Shown here in pieces: positions 1-9,517 of a stretch of DNA of 64,000 nucleotides; position 1 is the stretch's first letter, and each line of letters opens with the position of its first letter. A program made the translations under genes and the position numbers. Source of the DNA: Histomonas meleagridis (Eukaryota > Parabasalia > Tritrichomonadida > Dientamoebidae); the NCBI GenBank assembly GCA_020186115.1, contig WSYJ01000060.1, positions 1,364,001-1,428,000 on the forward strand, read 5' to 3'. The notes beneath the pieces were generated by a model. It did not search any database, was not told the origin of the DNA, and was given only the letters and a program-made list of their open reading frames with translations.

Positions 1-164
1 GTGAATATTCAGACTGTAGAATCAATTTGTAAAGAGTAAAAATTCAACATGTCTAAGGAATGCTTTTCTTTAATAATATGGGAAAAGTTAATTTTAATTT
101 TGATGATCTTGGGGAAAATCAAACAAAACATTTGACATTTTCAGCAGAAACAAAAAAAATTTAT

Positions 165-959
165 TTATTCGATTTTTGCTGCAATTTTTATAACAGCTTC
201 ATTCAAGGATAAGTCGCCTTCTTTTTTCAAGATTTCCATATCGTTATTTCGATCTTTTTCAGGAGTGTTTAAAATCCAGTTTGTATAATCGTTTGGCTGA
301 TTGAATTGAATTGTTAATCTTTCATTCAATTCTCGTAGGATAATTTTCCATTTGTCAATAACTTCATCATACATTTCTGGTGCATTGATGAAAAGACACT
401 GTGAGCGATATACCTTGAACCCAAGTGGGTAAAGCATACCATGTGTAACTGGATATAAAATTTCTTCGATTGATCCCATCATTGAATTAGGAGCAAATTG
501 TTCTTGTTTTTTATCTGTAACAACTACGCAAAGAGCACTTTTCCCAGAAAAAGCACCTGTTTGGTAAAGCATAGTTGAAGAATAGAATTTACCAAATGTT
601 ACAACTCTTTCCCACCACGCAAAGAAATGAGAAGGAGGACCAAACCAACTTAGAGGTGTGAATAAAAGGAATAAATCACTTTCAAGGAATTTTTCTTGCT
701 CTTCTTGAATTTTTGGTATCAGCGGTGAAACTAATTGTTCTGTTCGAAAATTAATGTGAATTGGATCACTAATTTCAGTGAAATCAGAAGCGCTAAGGAC
801 ATCGTTCCACCCGTCATTTGCAAGATCTGTTTTATGGATATGAATGTTTGCAGCTTTTAAAAATTCTATAAATGAATTTGCAACCATTCTACATAGTGAT
901 TTATCAAATGTATTTGGATCTGCAATTAAAATGAATGCTTTTTTTTCATCGCTTTTCAT
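165..959 (-). CDS. NQO-like NAD(P)H:quinone oxidoreductase (flavodoxin-like fold)
   Basis: A 264-residue protein of the Flavodoxin_2 / NQO1-NQO2 family, which uses FMN or FAD and NAD(P)H for two-electron reduction of quinones in the cytosol. The opening beta strand (KKAFILIADPN, about 7-17) replaces the usual flavin-phosphate loop region. The segment LFLLFTPLSWFGPPSHFFAWWERV (about 96-119, quoted in parts: LFLLFTPLSWFG then FFAWWERV) matches the family signature in which an aromatic flavin pocket is followed by a W-E-R-V helix. TGAFSGKSALCVVVT (about 135-149) and the YPVTHGMLYPLGFKV stretch also align with NQO proteins. Length equals the family norm. The ATG start is the first possible one and the stop is followed by A (TAAA). 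Family assignment is firm; the electron acceptor is not known. Confidence 0.85.
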   Translation of the reverse strand: MKSDEKKAFILIADPNTFDKSLCRMVANSFIEFLKAANIHIHKTDLANDGWNDVLSASDFTEISDPIHINFRTEQLVSPLIPKIQEEQEKFLESDLFLLFTPLSWFGPPSHFFAWWERVVTFGKFYSSTMLYQTGAFSGKSALCVVVTDKKQEQFAPNSMMGSIEEILYPVTHGMLYPLGFKVYRSQCLFINAPEMYDEVIDKWKIILRELNERLTIQFNQPNDYTNWILNTPEKDRNNDMEILKKEGDLSLNEAVIKIAAKIE

Positions 960-1560
960 TTTTGTGTTGGTTTAAGCACTTTTTATAACGTATTTTTTAT
1001 ACGTGAATACAAAATCAACTCTCAACACATCCAAAAATACAAAAAAAAAAAAAAAAAAATCATCAGGTGTTTTTGTTTTAATGCTTTAAGTTGGTGTATA
1101 GCCATAATGAAAATAACTTTGATCACATGATCAACAATATCTTAAGATTTTAATAGTTAAAAACCAGCTGCTCACACCATGACCCCCTTGTTAAAAGATA
1201 GAAAAGTTATTAAACTTATGGTATAAACAACTTTGTTCAGAAGAATCAAGATTTGATTTCCAAAAATTGAATCCATTCCAAGTTTTGAGACACGTGTGTT
1301 AGGCTAAGGCAATTGTTATCTTGAAACCCAAATCAAATCAAACTCAAAAAAAAAAAAAAAAGTTAAATGAATTTTTTAAAAAATACTATCATAACCTTTA
1401 CATCTTTATATGAATTCATAGATACTTGTCTTTATATTTTTGCTATGCGGTGAATCTGTTGTAACTAATCACTTGCAAAACATTTTACGCAACCAAACAA
1501 TTTATCGTAAACCGTTCAAAAGTTGTTGTAAACTAACGGTCGCAATTAATTCGAACAAAA
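960..1560. other. Divergent intergenic region with Myb/M3-like motifs
   Basis: About 600 bases separate the divergent NQO-like and MAPKK genes. It holds two long A tracts (near 1040-1060 and 1347-1361) and two G+C-containing motifs close to the MAPKK start, AACCGTTC at 1509-1516 and TAACGGTC at 1534-1541, which resemble Myb-type sites and the M3 core-promoter motif of Trichomonas vaginalis. No ORF worth calling and no RNA gene was recognised. Confidence 0.45.
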
Positions 1561-2604
1561 ATGACATCTCTTGCTGCAAGAAGAAAAATAGGAATTCCGA
1601 AGTTAACAGCTCTTGAAACCAAACCCCCAAACAAGGAAGTAGAGCCTAAGCCACTTGTTCCTAAAACTGAACAAGGAAATTCAAAGCATCATCAATTTGA
1701 GTTCCAAGATTTTGAGATCGGACCAAGTCTTGGATCAGGTGCATCATCTACTGTTTATAAAGCCATTCATATTCCCACAGGAAAAGTATATGCCGTCAAA
1801 AAAATTGCATTTCATAATCAACCAAAAGAACTCACTCAACAAGTAGTTTCCGAGACTTATGCACTTCGTGTTCTATCCCATGAAAACATTGTTACACTTA
1901 ACACTGTTATTTATCACAAAGGTTTTGTCTATATTGTAATGCCACTTATTGATGGCGGATCACTTTTCGATATGCTTCGATTTTCACCCATAGTACCCGA
2001 GGCTGCGTTAGGGCGTATTGCCTGGCAATGTCTCCAAGGTCTTTTATACATCCGAAAGAACAAATTTTTACATCGCGATTTCAAACCTGGTAATATTCTT
2101 ATCACCAAAAGCGGTGAAGTCAAAATCGCTGATTTTGGGATGGCCCGACAACTCAACCAATCGATTGATCAAGCGCAATCATTTTTAGGGACAATCTGTT
2201 ACATGTCACCTGAGCGACTTAATGAGAAAAAGTACAATTTCCAAAGCGATCTATGGAGTTTTGGCATTATTCTTTACCAATGCGCTTTGGGAAGATTTCC
2301 AATCTCATTTGGAGATTCTAAATCGCCAAACTATTGGGACTTAATCGGAAAGCTTACAACAGACATCGACGTCAAGCTCCCGCCGCAGTACAGTCCCGGG
2401 CTCACAGATCTGATCGCGTCGTGCCTCAGAATTGACCCCGCGAAGAGAGTTCCCGTCGAAAGGCTCGTCGAGCACCCGTGGGTCGTGCAGTTTCGGGACA
2501 AGAGCGCGAACGGGCCGCTGCTGCAGTGGATTGCGCAGTGCGAAAGGATAAGAAAGGAACAGGAAAGCGCTATGAGTAGGGAACTGATGGGAGCGCCAAA
2601 ATAG
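1561..2604 (+). CDS. MAP kinase kinase (MEK-type, STE7 family)
   Basis: A 347-residue dual-specificity-type kinase. The glycine loop is GSGASSTVYKA (58-68), the ATP lysine is K80 in YAVKK, the catalytic loop is HRDFKPGN (171-178), and DFG is at 191-193. The activation segment ends FLGTICYMSPERL, a MAPKK hallmark. Where MEK1 has two activating serines four residues apart, this protein has D203 and S207, so only the second site is phosphorylatable. The N-terminus carries AARRKIGIPKLTAL, very like the MAPK-docking D-site of MEK2. GSL after the hinge and LWSFGIILYQCALGRFPI are also MAPKK-like. The last 240 bases are strikingly G+C-rich compared with the rest of the gene (see findings). The partner MAPK and upstream kinase are not in this window. 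Confidence 0.9.
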   Translation: MTSLAARRKIGIPKLTALETKPPNKEVEPKPLVPKTEQGNSKHHQFEFQDFEIGPSLGSGASSTVYKAIHIPTGKVYAVKKIAFHNQPKELTQQVVSETYALRVLSHENIVTLNTVIYHKGFVYIVMPLIDGGSLFDMLRFSPIVPEAALGRIAWQCLQGLLYIRKNKFLHRDFKPGNILITKSGEVKIADFGMARQLNQSIDQAQSFLGTICYMSPERLNEKKYNFQSDLWSFGIILYQCALGRFPISFGDSKSPNYWDLIGKLTTDIDVKLPPQYSPGLTDLIASCLRIDPAKRVPVERLVEHPWVVQFRDKSANGPLLQWIAQCERIRKEQESAMSRELMGAPK

Positions 2605-3132
2605 TAATAAACTGATGTGTGACTGAGAATGCTTTTGGATGTGAAAATTGTGAAATTGTGTATATGATAAATATATTGGTGACTCACGTTAAATTTGATA
2701 GTTTTATCAGCAAAATGTGATATGTGTTTGATTTGCCTTACTAATATTTGTGATATATTTTATATGAATTATTAATTTATTGATATTTTTTCGGAAATAA
2801 TTTGTAATTTGTAAATTAAAATAATTATAACCAGGTTAGATTGTATATAACGTCTAATAATTTATCATTCCATAAAAAAAAATGTTGCATAACATAATCG
2901 ATTTCTTACTATTAAAAATTTTATGCTATAGAATCTATTTCTGAAACTTTACAATTTTGACATTATTTTTTTTATTTTTGATAGGAAAAAAATCCGATTA
3001 AAAATTCGTTTTGATCACATCTTCGCATACAATAAACTTTTCTCATAGTTTTACTTGAAAGTTTGAGCCAATCATTTAACTCAATTTTCAAACATCCAAA
3101 TATGACTACGAAATGAATAATCAAAAAAAGAA
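2605..3132 (+). other. Intergenic region, nothing recognised
   Basis: 528 bases of AT-rich sequence between two + strand genes. Several TATA-like and poly-A stretches are present. TCATTT occurs about 60 bases before the next ATG, rather far for a trichomonad initiator. I see no gene or RNA. Confidence 0.4.
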
Positions 3133-6078
3133 ATGTTTATAATTATGATCGCTCATTCGTATGGATTTATAATATATGGAGAAAAATCTAATTTCAAAAA
3201 CTGGATTGGAAACATAAGTATTGATATAGGTGATATAAAAACTAATTACACTTCCCCTTATTCATGGTTTGGAACTTTTGATATTCAAATTATGAATTTT
3301 GTTGTAAAAGAGATTGATATATTAGATATACAACACCAGTTTTGCACAGATCCTCAAACATCACAAAAAGGAATGAAATTTAATGTAACTTTCACATCTA
3401 AAATTCAAGGCGACATAAAAATTATTCAAAATAAAAGAACAAGAATGCATATATCAGGAAATTTTAATATTTCCACAAGGAATCTTTCAGTCCAAATTGG
3501 TATTTACTTATATAAAGGAAAAGAAGGACTTATTGAAAATGTTATTTTAATTCCGAATTCGTGCACTGTTAAAATTCCTGAAATGTACTTCGCCTTCAAG
3601 ATAAAAAAAGGAAAAGTAATTAATATTTTATTGAATTTTTTTAAAACATTTATTATTGGGAAAATAAAAGATAAAATAAAATATGTTTTATGCACATATG
3701 TTCCTAGTGCATTTGTTAATAAAATGTCTGAATTCTTTAATAAGACAAATGCAATTATAAAACCATTTCTAAATGAATCTAAACCAATAAATATTCCCAT
3801 TGAAAAACAAATGAATGATCTTAGATTGTCACCTATTATCAATGCTTTAAGATTCTTCTTAATTAAAATTATTGGTGTTCATGGTTCTGTCAATTTAAAT
3901 AATTTAATAAATAAGCTATCAAGGAAAACAGGAAGTATTTCAATTTCTCAAACACTTAAATATTTTGGGTTTGAAATTCCAATTAAATTTGGTATTAAAA
4001 TTCCTTATTTAGGATTAAAAAGTGATTTTTTAATTGAAGATTTAATTCTTTCTAAAATAAATTCTTGGAATAATTTTAATATTGAACTATTAGATGCTCA
4101 TACCCTTAATATTAAAACAGGTATGTATGATCTTGGAATTAATTTGAAAATTACTATCAACACAATGGTAGATAGATATAATATTAATATAGGAAATAAT
4201 TATTTAACAGAATCTGCTCAATTGAATATGTATATGACGAATAATTCTATGGAAATGCAATTACAAATTGCGGCTCCTATTAATGTTGGAAAAAATTATA
4301 CGAGTCAACAATTCTTAAATCTTGATTGTGTTAAACACCTTTTATCTTCTGATGAAACAGGAACAAAATTTTTGAATTTTAACACATCTATCAAAAAATT
4401 AGATTTATTTACAGAAAGTAGAGGATTAGAAATTAAAATACGAGAATTAATCAATAGCATTGTTGAATTATTTATTGAAAATTATTATGATGTTATTCCA
4501 ATATTCATTAATTCATTCATTAATAAATATGGATTAACTTTTATTAATACAAAAATTAAAAGTCTAATTAAACCTAATAAAACTTGTCCAATAATAAAAG
4601 AACCTCCATATTATGAATTTGTATTATGGACCACTCTTCTTGCTTTTGGTTGTGCATTTTTTATTGTAATCATTGTTATTATCATTTTTTCAATTTTACA
4701 AAATAAAATTCATAAACAAAACGCAAAAAAATTAAAAAATGAAAACATTTTTGTTAATGGTATTTATATTTTTCCTCAAACAAATAAAGGTAAACCAACA
4801 AGTTTAATACTTTCACCTCGCATTTCACCATTTATTAGGATTTTAATTCCATTTCTAATTTTTATGAACATTGCTTTATTTGTTTCATCTAATACTGGAT
4901 ATGGTGCATCAGTATTTATTAAATTTGCTATTGGAACAAAAATTATTTCTCTTCCATCGTTTTTCGATTTTGGCCTTGGAAATTCATTGAGAGAAATGTG
5001 GAAATCGAAAGCATATTCATTAACAATTTTAATTATTACATTTTCATGTGCATGGCCATATATTAAACTTTTAACGATGTTATTCATTTGGATAATGCCT
5101 ACAAAAGTATTTAGTAAAAGGAATCGTGAATGTTGGCTTAAAATACTTGATGGACTTGGAAAATGGTCTTTTTTGGATTCATATGTAATGATTTTAATGC
5201 TTGTTGCATTTAACCTCAAAGTGAAAATGCCAAAAATTGATCCAAAAGTAAAAGGAAATTTTTCCTTCTTTCTTTGGGTTTATCCAGCATATGGATTCAT
5301 TACATTAACACTCGGTACAATTATGTCATTAATACTTTCTCATGTTATATTAGCAATTGATAGATATGTTGATTCTTCAATGGAAGATACCAAACATGAC
5401 AATGATAAACCAATTTCATTATTTCTGAAATGTAAAGATATTTATTTAAGATGGCTAACAACAATAATGTTACTAGCAATTCTTGGTGTAATTATTCCAG
5501 GCATTATTTTCAAGTCATTTTCATTTCATGTTGTAGGTTTATTAGGCTGGATATTAAGTTTGATTCCTATATCAAATTATGATGAATATTCAGTAATTGA
5601 TTTAGCACGTGAAATTCCAGAATCAGCAGAATTTAGTAATTCATTTTGTATTCGTTTTACCCAGGTTTTATATATCCTTATTACAATTACTCTTCCAATA
5701 ATTCATTCTTTGTTAATGATTTTATTATGGTTAGTTCCATTTAGAAGGAAAACTCAAAAAGCTTTATATAAGGCTTGCGAGGTTTTATATGCATGGAGTT
5801 GCTTAGATGTTTTTGTAGTAAGTGTAATTTCTGCTGTTTTCGAAATATCACAATTTGCTCAATTTATGGTTGGCGATAGATGTAAATTAGTTGATCCAAT
5901 TGTAAAAAAGTTTTTCAGTGATGAAAAATTTATAAACGGACATGAAAAATGTTTTGAAGTGATAACGGTATTATTAAAGGGCTCATACATGATGTTTTCT
6001 GCTGCAATTCTTCATGATATTACAACAATTATTGTAAATATTGTTGCAAGGAAAGCATTGGAAAACAATTCAAATTAA
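3133..6078 (+). CDS. BPI/LBP-type lipid-binding ectodomain fused to two PqiA/LetA-like membrane modules
   Basis: A 981-residue membrane protein. Residues about 25-480 look like a two-lobed BPI/LBP/TULIP domain: a long beta-rich region with two well-placed cysteines (QFCTDP near 74 and NSCTVKIP near 142) like the BPI disulfide, and GNFNISTRNLSVQIGIYL between them. A strong hydrophobic helix follows at about 500-521. Two polytopic halves come next. Each carries a motif typical of the bacterial PqiA/LetA family: ILDGLGKWSFLDSYVMILML (about 670-689) and ACEVLYAWSCLDVFVVSVIS (about 881-900), each preceded by paired membrane helices. TULIP proteins bind lipids; LetA/PqiA proteins energise inter-membrane lipid transport in Gram-negative bacteria. 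A lipid-transfer role at the surface or endomembrane is inference. The N-terminus is only weakly signal-like. Stop context is TAAA. Confidence 0.75.
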   Translation: MFIIMIAHSYGFIIYGEKSNFKNWIGNISIDIGDIKTNYTSPYSWFGTFDIQIMNFVVKEIDILDIQHQFCTDPQTSQKGMKFNVTFTSKIQGDIKIIQNKRTRMHISGNFNISTRNLSVQIGIYLYKGKEGLIENVILIPNSCTVKIPEMYFAFKIKKGKVINILLNFFKTFIIGKIKDKIKYVLCTYVPSAFVNKMSEFFNKTNAIIKPFLNESKPINIPIEKQMNDLRLSPIINALRFFLIKIIGVHGSVNLNNLINKLSRKTGSISISQTLKYFGFEIPIKFGIKIPYLGLKSDFLIEDLILSKINSWNNFNIELLDAHTLNIKTGMYDLGINLKITINTMVDRYNINIGNNYLTESAQLNMYMTNNSMEMQLQIAAPINVGKNYTSQQFLNLDCVKHLLSSDETGTKFLNFNTSIKKLDLFTESRGLEIKIRELINSIVELFIENYYDVIPIFINSFINKYGLTFINTKIKSLIKPNKTCPIIKEPPYYEFVLWTTLLAFGCAFFIVIIVIIIFSILQNKIHKQNAKKLKNENIFVNGIYIFPQTNKGKPTSLILSPRISPFIRILIPFLIFMNIALFVSSNTGYGASVFIKFAIGTKIISLPSFFDFGLGNSLREMWKSKAYSLTILIITFSCAWPYIKLLTMLFIWIMPTKVFSKRNRECWLKILDGLGKWSFLDSYVMILMLVAFNLKVKMPKIDPKVKGNFSFFLWVYPAYGFITLTLGTIMSLILSHVILAIDRYVDSSMEDTKHDNDKPISLFLKCKDIYLRWLTTIMLLAILGVIIPGIIFKSFSFHVVGLLGWILSLIPISNYDEYSVIDLAREIPESAEFSNSFCIRFTQVLYILITITLPIIHSLLMILLWLVPFRRKTQKALYKACEVLYAWSCLDVFVVSVISAVFEISQFAQFMVGDRCKLVDPIVKKFFSDEKFINGHEKCFEVITVLLKGSYMMFSAAILHDITTIIVNIVARKALENNSN

Positions 6079-6221
6079 AGTAAATAAACTATTCTATCAT
6101 TTTTATAGATATGCAAACATTTATAATTACAGTTTTAATTATTAATTTATGTTTTTTTTAAGAATTAAATAAACAATTCTATTAATTTTTTACTAAAATA
6201 AAACATATATTAAATATTCTT

Positions 6222-8948
6222 TCAGTCAATTTTCTTATGTTTATACTTTAATTCATCAATTACTTCACCGAAAGAATAGGCAAAGCGATGCCAATATAAG
6301 AAAATAATGGCATTTACCATTAGAGAAATACCGAAAAACAAAGATAGAACGATAGAAAACGGTTTCATCGGTGAATTTTTGATGTTGACCGTTATGATGG
6401 AGCTGATTTCGCAATAAGTTTGCTCAAAGCCAAGTAAAACAAGCTTAAACTCAACAACATCCGACGTGCCATCAAAAATTATTCCATTACTGGTTGAATT
6501 CATAATTTGATATTCGGCCATTGGATCAAATGTAGTTTCAAGAGGAGATGTGGAAAAACAACTCTCATAATTTGCTTTAGACCAGCTTCCAATCGTTTTG
6601 AAGTTTTGCGGATTTCGATTACAACCAGCACTTTGGGCATTTAACTCGTACCGCATTCCTGTTGGTTTCAAAGGAATAAGAACAAAATCTTCAATGACAT
6701 CTCCAGCTTCTACTCCATTATCAATTAATTTGATTTTTGGTCGAAATGGTGCTTGTCCATAAAATGCATCAAATTCACATTCATATTCATCACCATCTTC
6801 ATCAGCATTTATACATTTCTTTCCATTGTATTCAACTTCAATTCTTAATTTTGGATTACATTTTGTTGAAACCTGTAGATAATCGTGAAATTTTATTTGT
6901 TCACCATCTCTAACGAATAAACTAACAATTCCACTTCCAGTATTTTTAATAACTGTTTCATTGAAGCTTTGGTTGTGAATCTTTTTTCTCGGAATAATTG
7001 TAACATTTATATCTACCAAAGAACAATTATTAAGTTCTTCAGTATTTTCGAATTCACTTGACAGTAAACTTAATTCATTGCTACAAGTATGACTTTCACT
7101 ATGATTAGTAACAACGATTAAATTTGGAGCACCCTGAACGATATATGACAGGGGTGCCTCATGGAAAACCGCCAGCCGATAACTTAGTGTCAAATTTTTG
7201 TAAAGATCGAGATATTCGAATTGATTATGTTTTGAGCAAGACAAACAAATTACATTATGTTGAATAGGTTTTTCAAGATTAGTAAATATATATTTAGTTT
7301 CTATTGAGTTTGAAGATTCATTAAAATAAATAGCATAAAGATTTCCATCACGGAAAAATATATCCAAAGAATTTGAGTTTGAAGGAGACCAAAGTAACTT
7401 AACATCATTTGTTAAGTAATTTCCGAAATAAATTTTATGGTAATTTGTGACAAAAGCGTAAAAATTCGAATTCCCAAAAATTAAATTTATAATTATTTCA
7501 TTATATTTAAAATTCGGGATTTTAACATTATGGAAAACAGTGAAATTAAATGTCAGCAAAAGTTTGCTTCCATATAACATAAATATTCCGTCTTTAGATG
7601 CAGCAATTTTTGGTTGATGAATTGTATCTAAGAATGATATCAATAAATTATTTGTTTTCAAGTTGTATATTGCACAACCAATTTGATTTTGTTTTGAGTT
7701 TTCTTGGAAAATAGCAATTAATACATTTGGAAAGATACAAAAATCATAAATTTGATCAACTTTATTTTCGAGTTGTGTCAAACGAATTGGTAACTTATTA
7801 AAGTTTAGTGAATAATAAATAGTTTTATTTCCTATTAGATATGCAAATACATCATTTTCAGTTGACTTTTTATGCTTCAAATCAGTAAACGCACATAAAT
7901 TACTCGTTTTAAGAATAGTAACATTATCTTCAATAAGTTTAATCCATTTGCCATTCTTTGAGTAAAAGATATTTGTTGAATTTGTCGCAATGATATGACG
8001 AGGCGTAAAATGAAGAGAATTTAAATTTAAAATTGTCGTTTCGTTATCATTCGGTATTACATGAACAAAACTTTCAAATAATGAATTCGTAACAAATGAG
8101 TTATGATTAATTACATATGCAGCAATGTTATTAAAACATTTTCCTTGTGTTATAGTTGGGAAATGTTCTTGAATTTCTTCGTCAATATTATTTACCTTTT
8201 GAAATAAATTAGAAAAATTACGAATTAATGAAGTACAATAAAATTCACTTGAAAAACTCGATACTTCACTAAAGAAATCTGAAATATGATTCCCAGTGAT
8301 AGTGAATGAATGTGGAAATATATCATTAATTGGAATCATGGCTTCCCAATAAAACTTTTCTTTGTTAAACTTGAACTCTTTTTCAAAATAAGAATTGCCA
8401 TCAATTGTTAAAAGTGGCGACTCTCCAAGTGTGTGAAATCTTTTGGTGATAATTTTCGAGGAATTAGAAGGTTCGGTTGCAATTCGTTCATATTCATATT
8501 TATCATATGGATGATTTGAAGAATGTGTGGAACTGATAATCCATACTCGAAGTGATATCGTGGTATCCTCATTTTGAAAACATAAAGAGGAATTCAAACA
8601 ATATTCATTAACATAGTTGTAGCTATTTGTAGTAGCATACCATGAGTAACGATTTGAAATTTCGCCAACTGCAAAATCAATTTCTAATTTTGGATTGGTA
8701 GGATGTGATTTCAAAACATAACTACCTGGAAGAGGACATTGAAAATAATAAACGCTTTCGGTCGGAGAAGTGGCGTTTTTGCATCCATCCGAAACTGTCC
8801 AATTGAGATTATCACAATTTGAAATACATTCAGCCTTAAATGTTGTATAAGGCCCGGGAACCAAATTTTGTGGAAAAGACACAGGACTAAAAGTCCCAAA
8901 GTTATCTATGTCTGCTGAAGAAAAAAGAGGAAAAAGAAAAATTATCAT
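6222..8948 (-). CDS. CatSper auxiliary subunit-like type I membrane protein
   Basis: A 908-residue protein with a short signal peptide (MIIFLFPLFSSA), a large, N-glycosylation-rich ectodomain, one membrane helix (about 864-886) and a short basic tail. The middle (about 250-600) consists of repeated short beta strands, consistent with a propeller. The last 150 ectodomain residues follow the pattern I know from CatSper beta/delta/epsilon/gamma: A-G-C followed by P-Q and a tryptophan (SAGCNRNPQNFKTIGSW, about 771-787), then YESCF, then YQIMNSTSNGIIF, then a strand ending with a conserved cysteine (FKLVLLGFEQTYCEISS), then the membrane helix. In animals these subunits form the extracellular canopy of the flagellar CatSper calcium channel. 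Which of the four subunits it resembles most is unclear; the assignment rests on pattern memory, not a search. It converges on the BPI-LetA gene. Confidence 0.6.
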   Translation of the reverse strand: MIIFLFPLFSSADIDNFGTFSPVSFPQNLVPGPYTTFKAECISNCDNLNWTVSDGCKNATSPTESVYYFQCPLPGSYVLKSHPTNPKLEIDFAVGEISNRYSWYATTNSYNYVNEYCLNSSLCFQNEDTTISLRVWIISSTHSSNHPYDKYEYERIATEPSNSSKIITKRFHTLGESPLLTIDGNSYFEKEFKFNKEKFYWEAMIPINDIFPHSFTITGNHISDFFSEVSSFSSEFYCTSLIRNFSNLFQKVNNIDEEIQEHFPTITQGKCFNNIAAYVINHNSFVTNSLFESFVHVIPNDNETTILNLNSLHFTPRHIIATNSTNIFYSKNGKWIKLIEDNVTILKTSNLCAFTDLKHKKSTENDVFAYLIGNKTIYYSLNFNKLPIRLTQLENKVDQIYDFCIFPNVLIAIFQENSKQNQIGCAIYNLKTNNLLISFLDTIHQPKIAASKDGIFMLYGSKLLLTFNFTVFHNVKIPNFKYNEIIINLIFGNSNFYAFVTNYHKIYFGNYLTNDVKLLWSPSNSNSLDIFFRDGNLYAIYFNESSNSIETKYIFTNLEKPIQHNVICLSCSKHNQFEYLDLYKNLTLSYRLAVFHEAPLSYIVQGAPNLIVVTNHSESHTCSNELSLLSSEFENTEELNNCSLVDINVTIIPRKKIHNQSFNETVIKNTGSGIVSLFVRDGEQIKFHDYLQVSTKCNPKLRIEVEYNGKKCINADEDGDEYECEFDAFYGQAPFRPKIKLIDNGVEAGDVIEDFVLIPLKPTGMRYELNAQSAGCNRNPQNFKTIGSWSKANYESCFSTSPLETTFDPMAEYQIMNSTSNGIIFDGTSDVVEFKLVLLGFEQTYCEISSIITVNIKNSPMKPFSIVLSLFFGISLMVNAIIFLYWHRFAYSFGEVIDELKYKHKKID

Positions 8949-9517
8949 TGAGATGATTCAATTGGTAACTGGCCAATCATTTCAAATGGATTTGAGCTGC
9001 ATTTTTTCTGAACAATAAATGAATGATTTTCGATCGTCTGAAGTGATTGTACAATATTTAAAAAGTGAAAATACCGATCCCACTTTTCGAGTCGGAAAAG
9101 ATTTTGTTCACAGCAGCAATGTGCTGATTGATTTTTCATATATTAGAGATCTAAAACGAAGGCAGCTTCTGCCCCAAAATTCCAGACATAAGTAAAGCCC
9201 ACCTTCTATGAATTTTTATTCTAAGATGAGAAATTTTTCTGTAAACTTTATAATTACAAGCAGTTAAAATGTCTAAAAATTTCAAATATGCTGATTCAAA
9301 AAGAGTTCTAAATAAAACTTATTAATTGCCACTATATATGTATTTTGAGATTGTGGATTTTTCACAAAAAACTTTATATAATTAAAAAAAAAAAATTTGA
9401 ATAAAATTGCTTTTAAAATTTCATTCTGGCAATTCATATGCTTTAGTTTCATCTAGAATCTCATTTTTTTCTAAAATATCCTCAGCGTATAAATATGGTG
9501 CGGGATCAATCATATCA
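8949..9517 (-). other. Intergenic region with a possible displaced C-terminal coding tail
   Basis: The stretch lies between two minus-strand genes. Reading the minus strand at about 9420-9534, in a frame one base off from the repeat protein upstream, gives an open acidic segment that ends normally: IDDMIDPAPYLYAEDILEK then NEILDETKAYELPE and TGA. The composition looks like a real protein tail, and the frame changes at a run of five A (minus strand, about 9526-9530). It may be the original C-terminus of the repeat protein, lost by a one-base change. A 64-codon frame ending at 8945 overlaps the start of the CatSper-like gene and is probably chance. Confidence 0.35.

Noticed and set aside
8945-9139. 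64-codon minus-strand frame whose TGA overlaps the ATG of the CatSper-like gene
   Set aside because: No domain, Cys/Gln/His composition without pattern; the overlap is most simply chance in a spacer.
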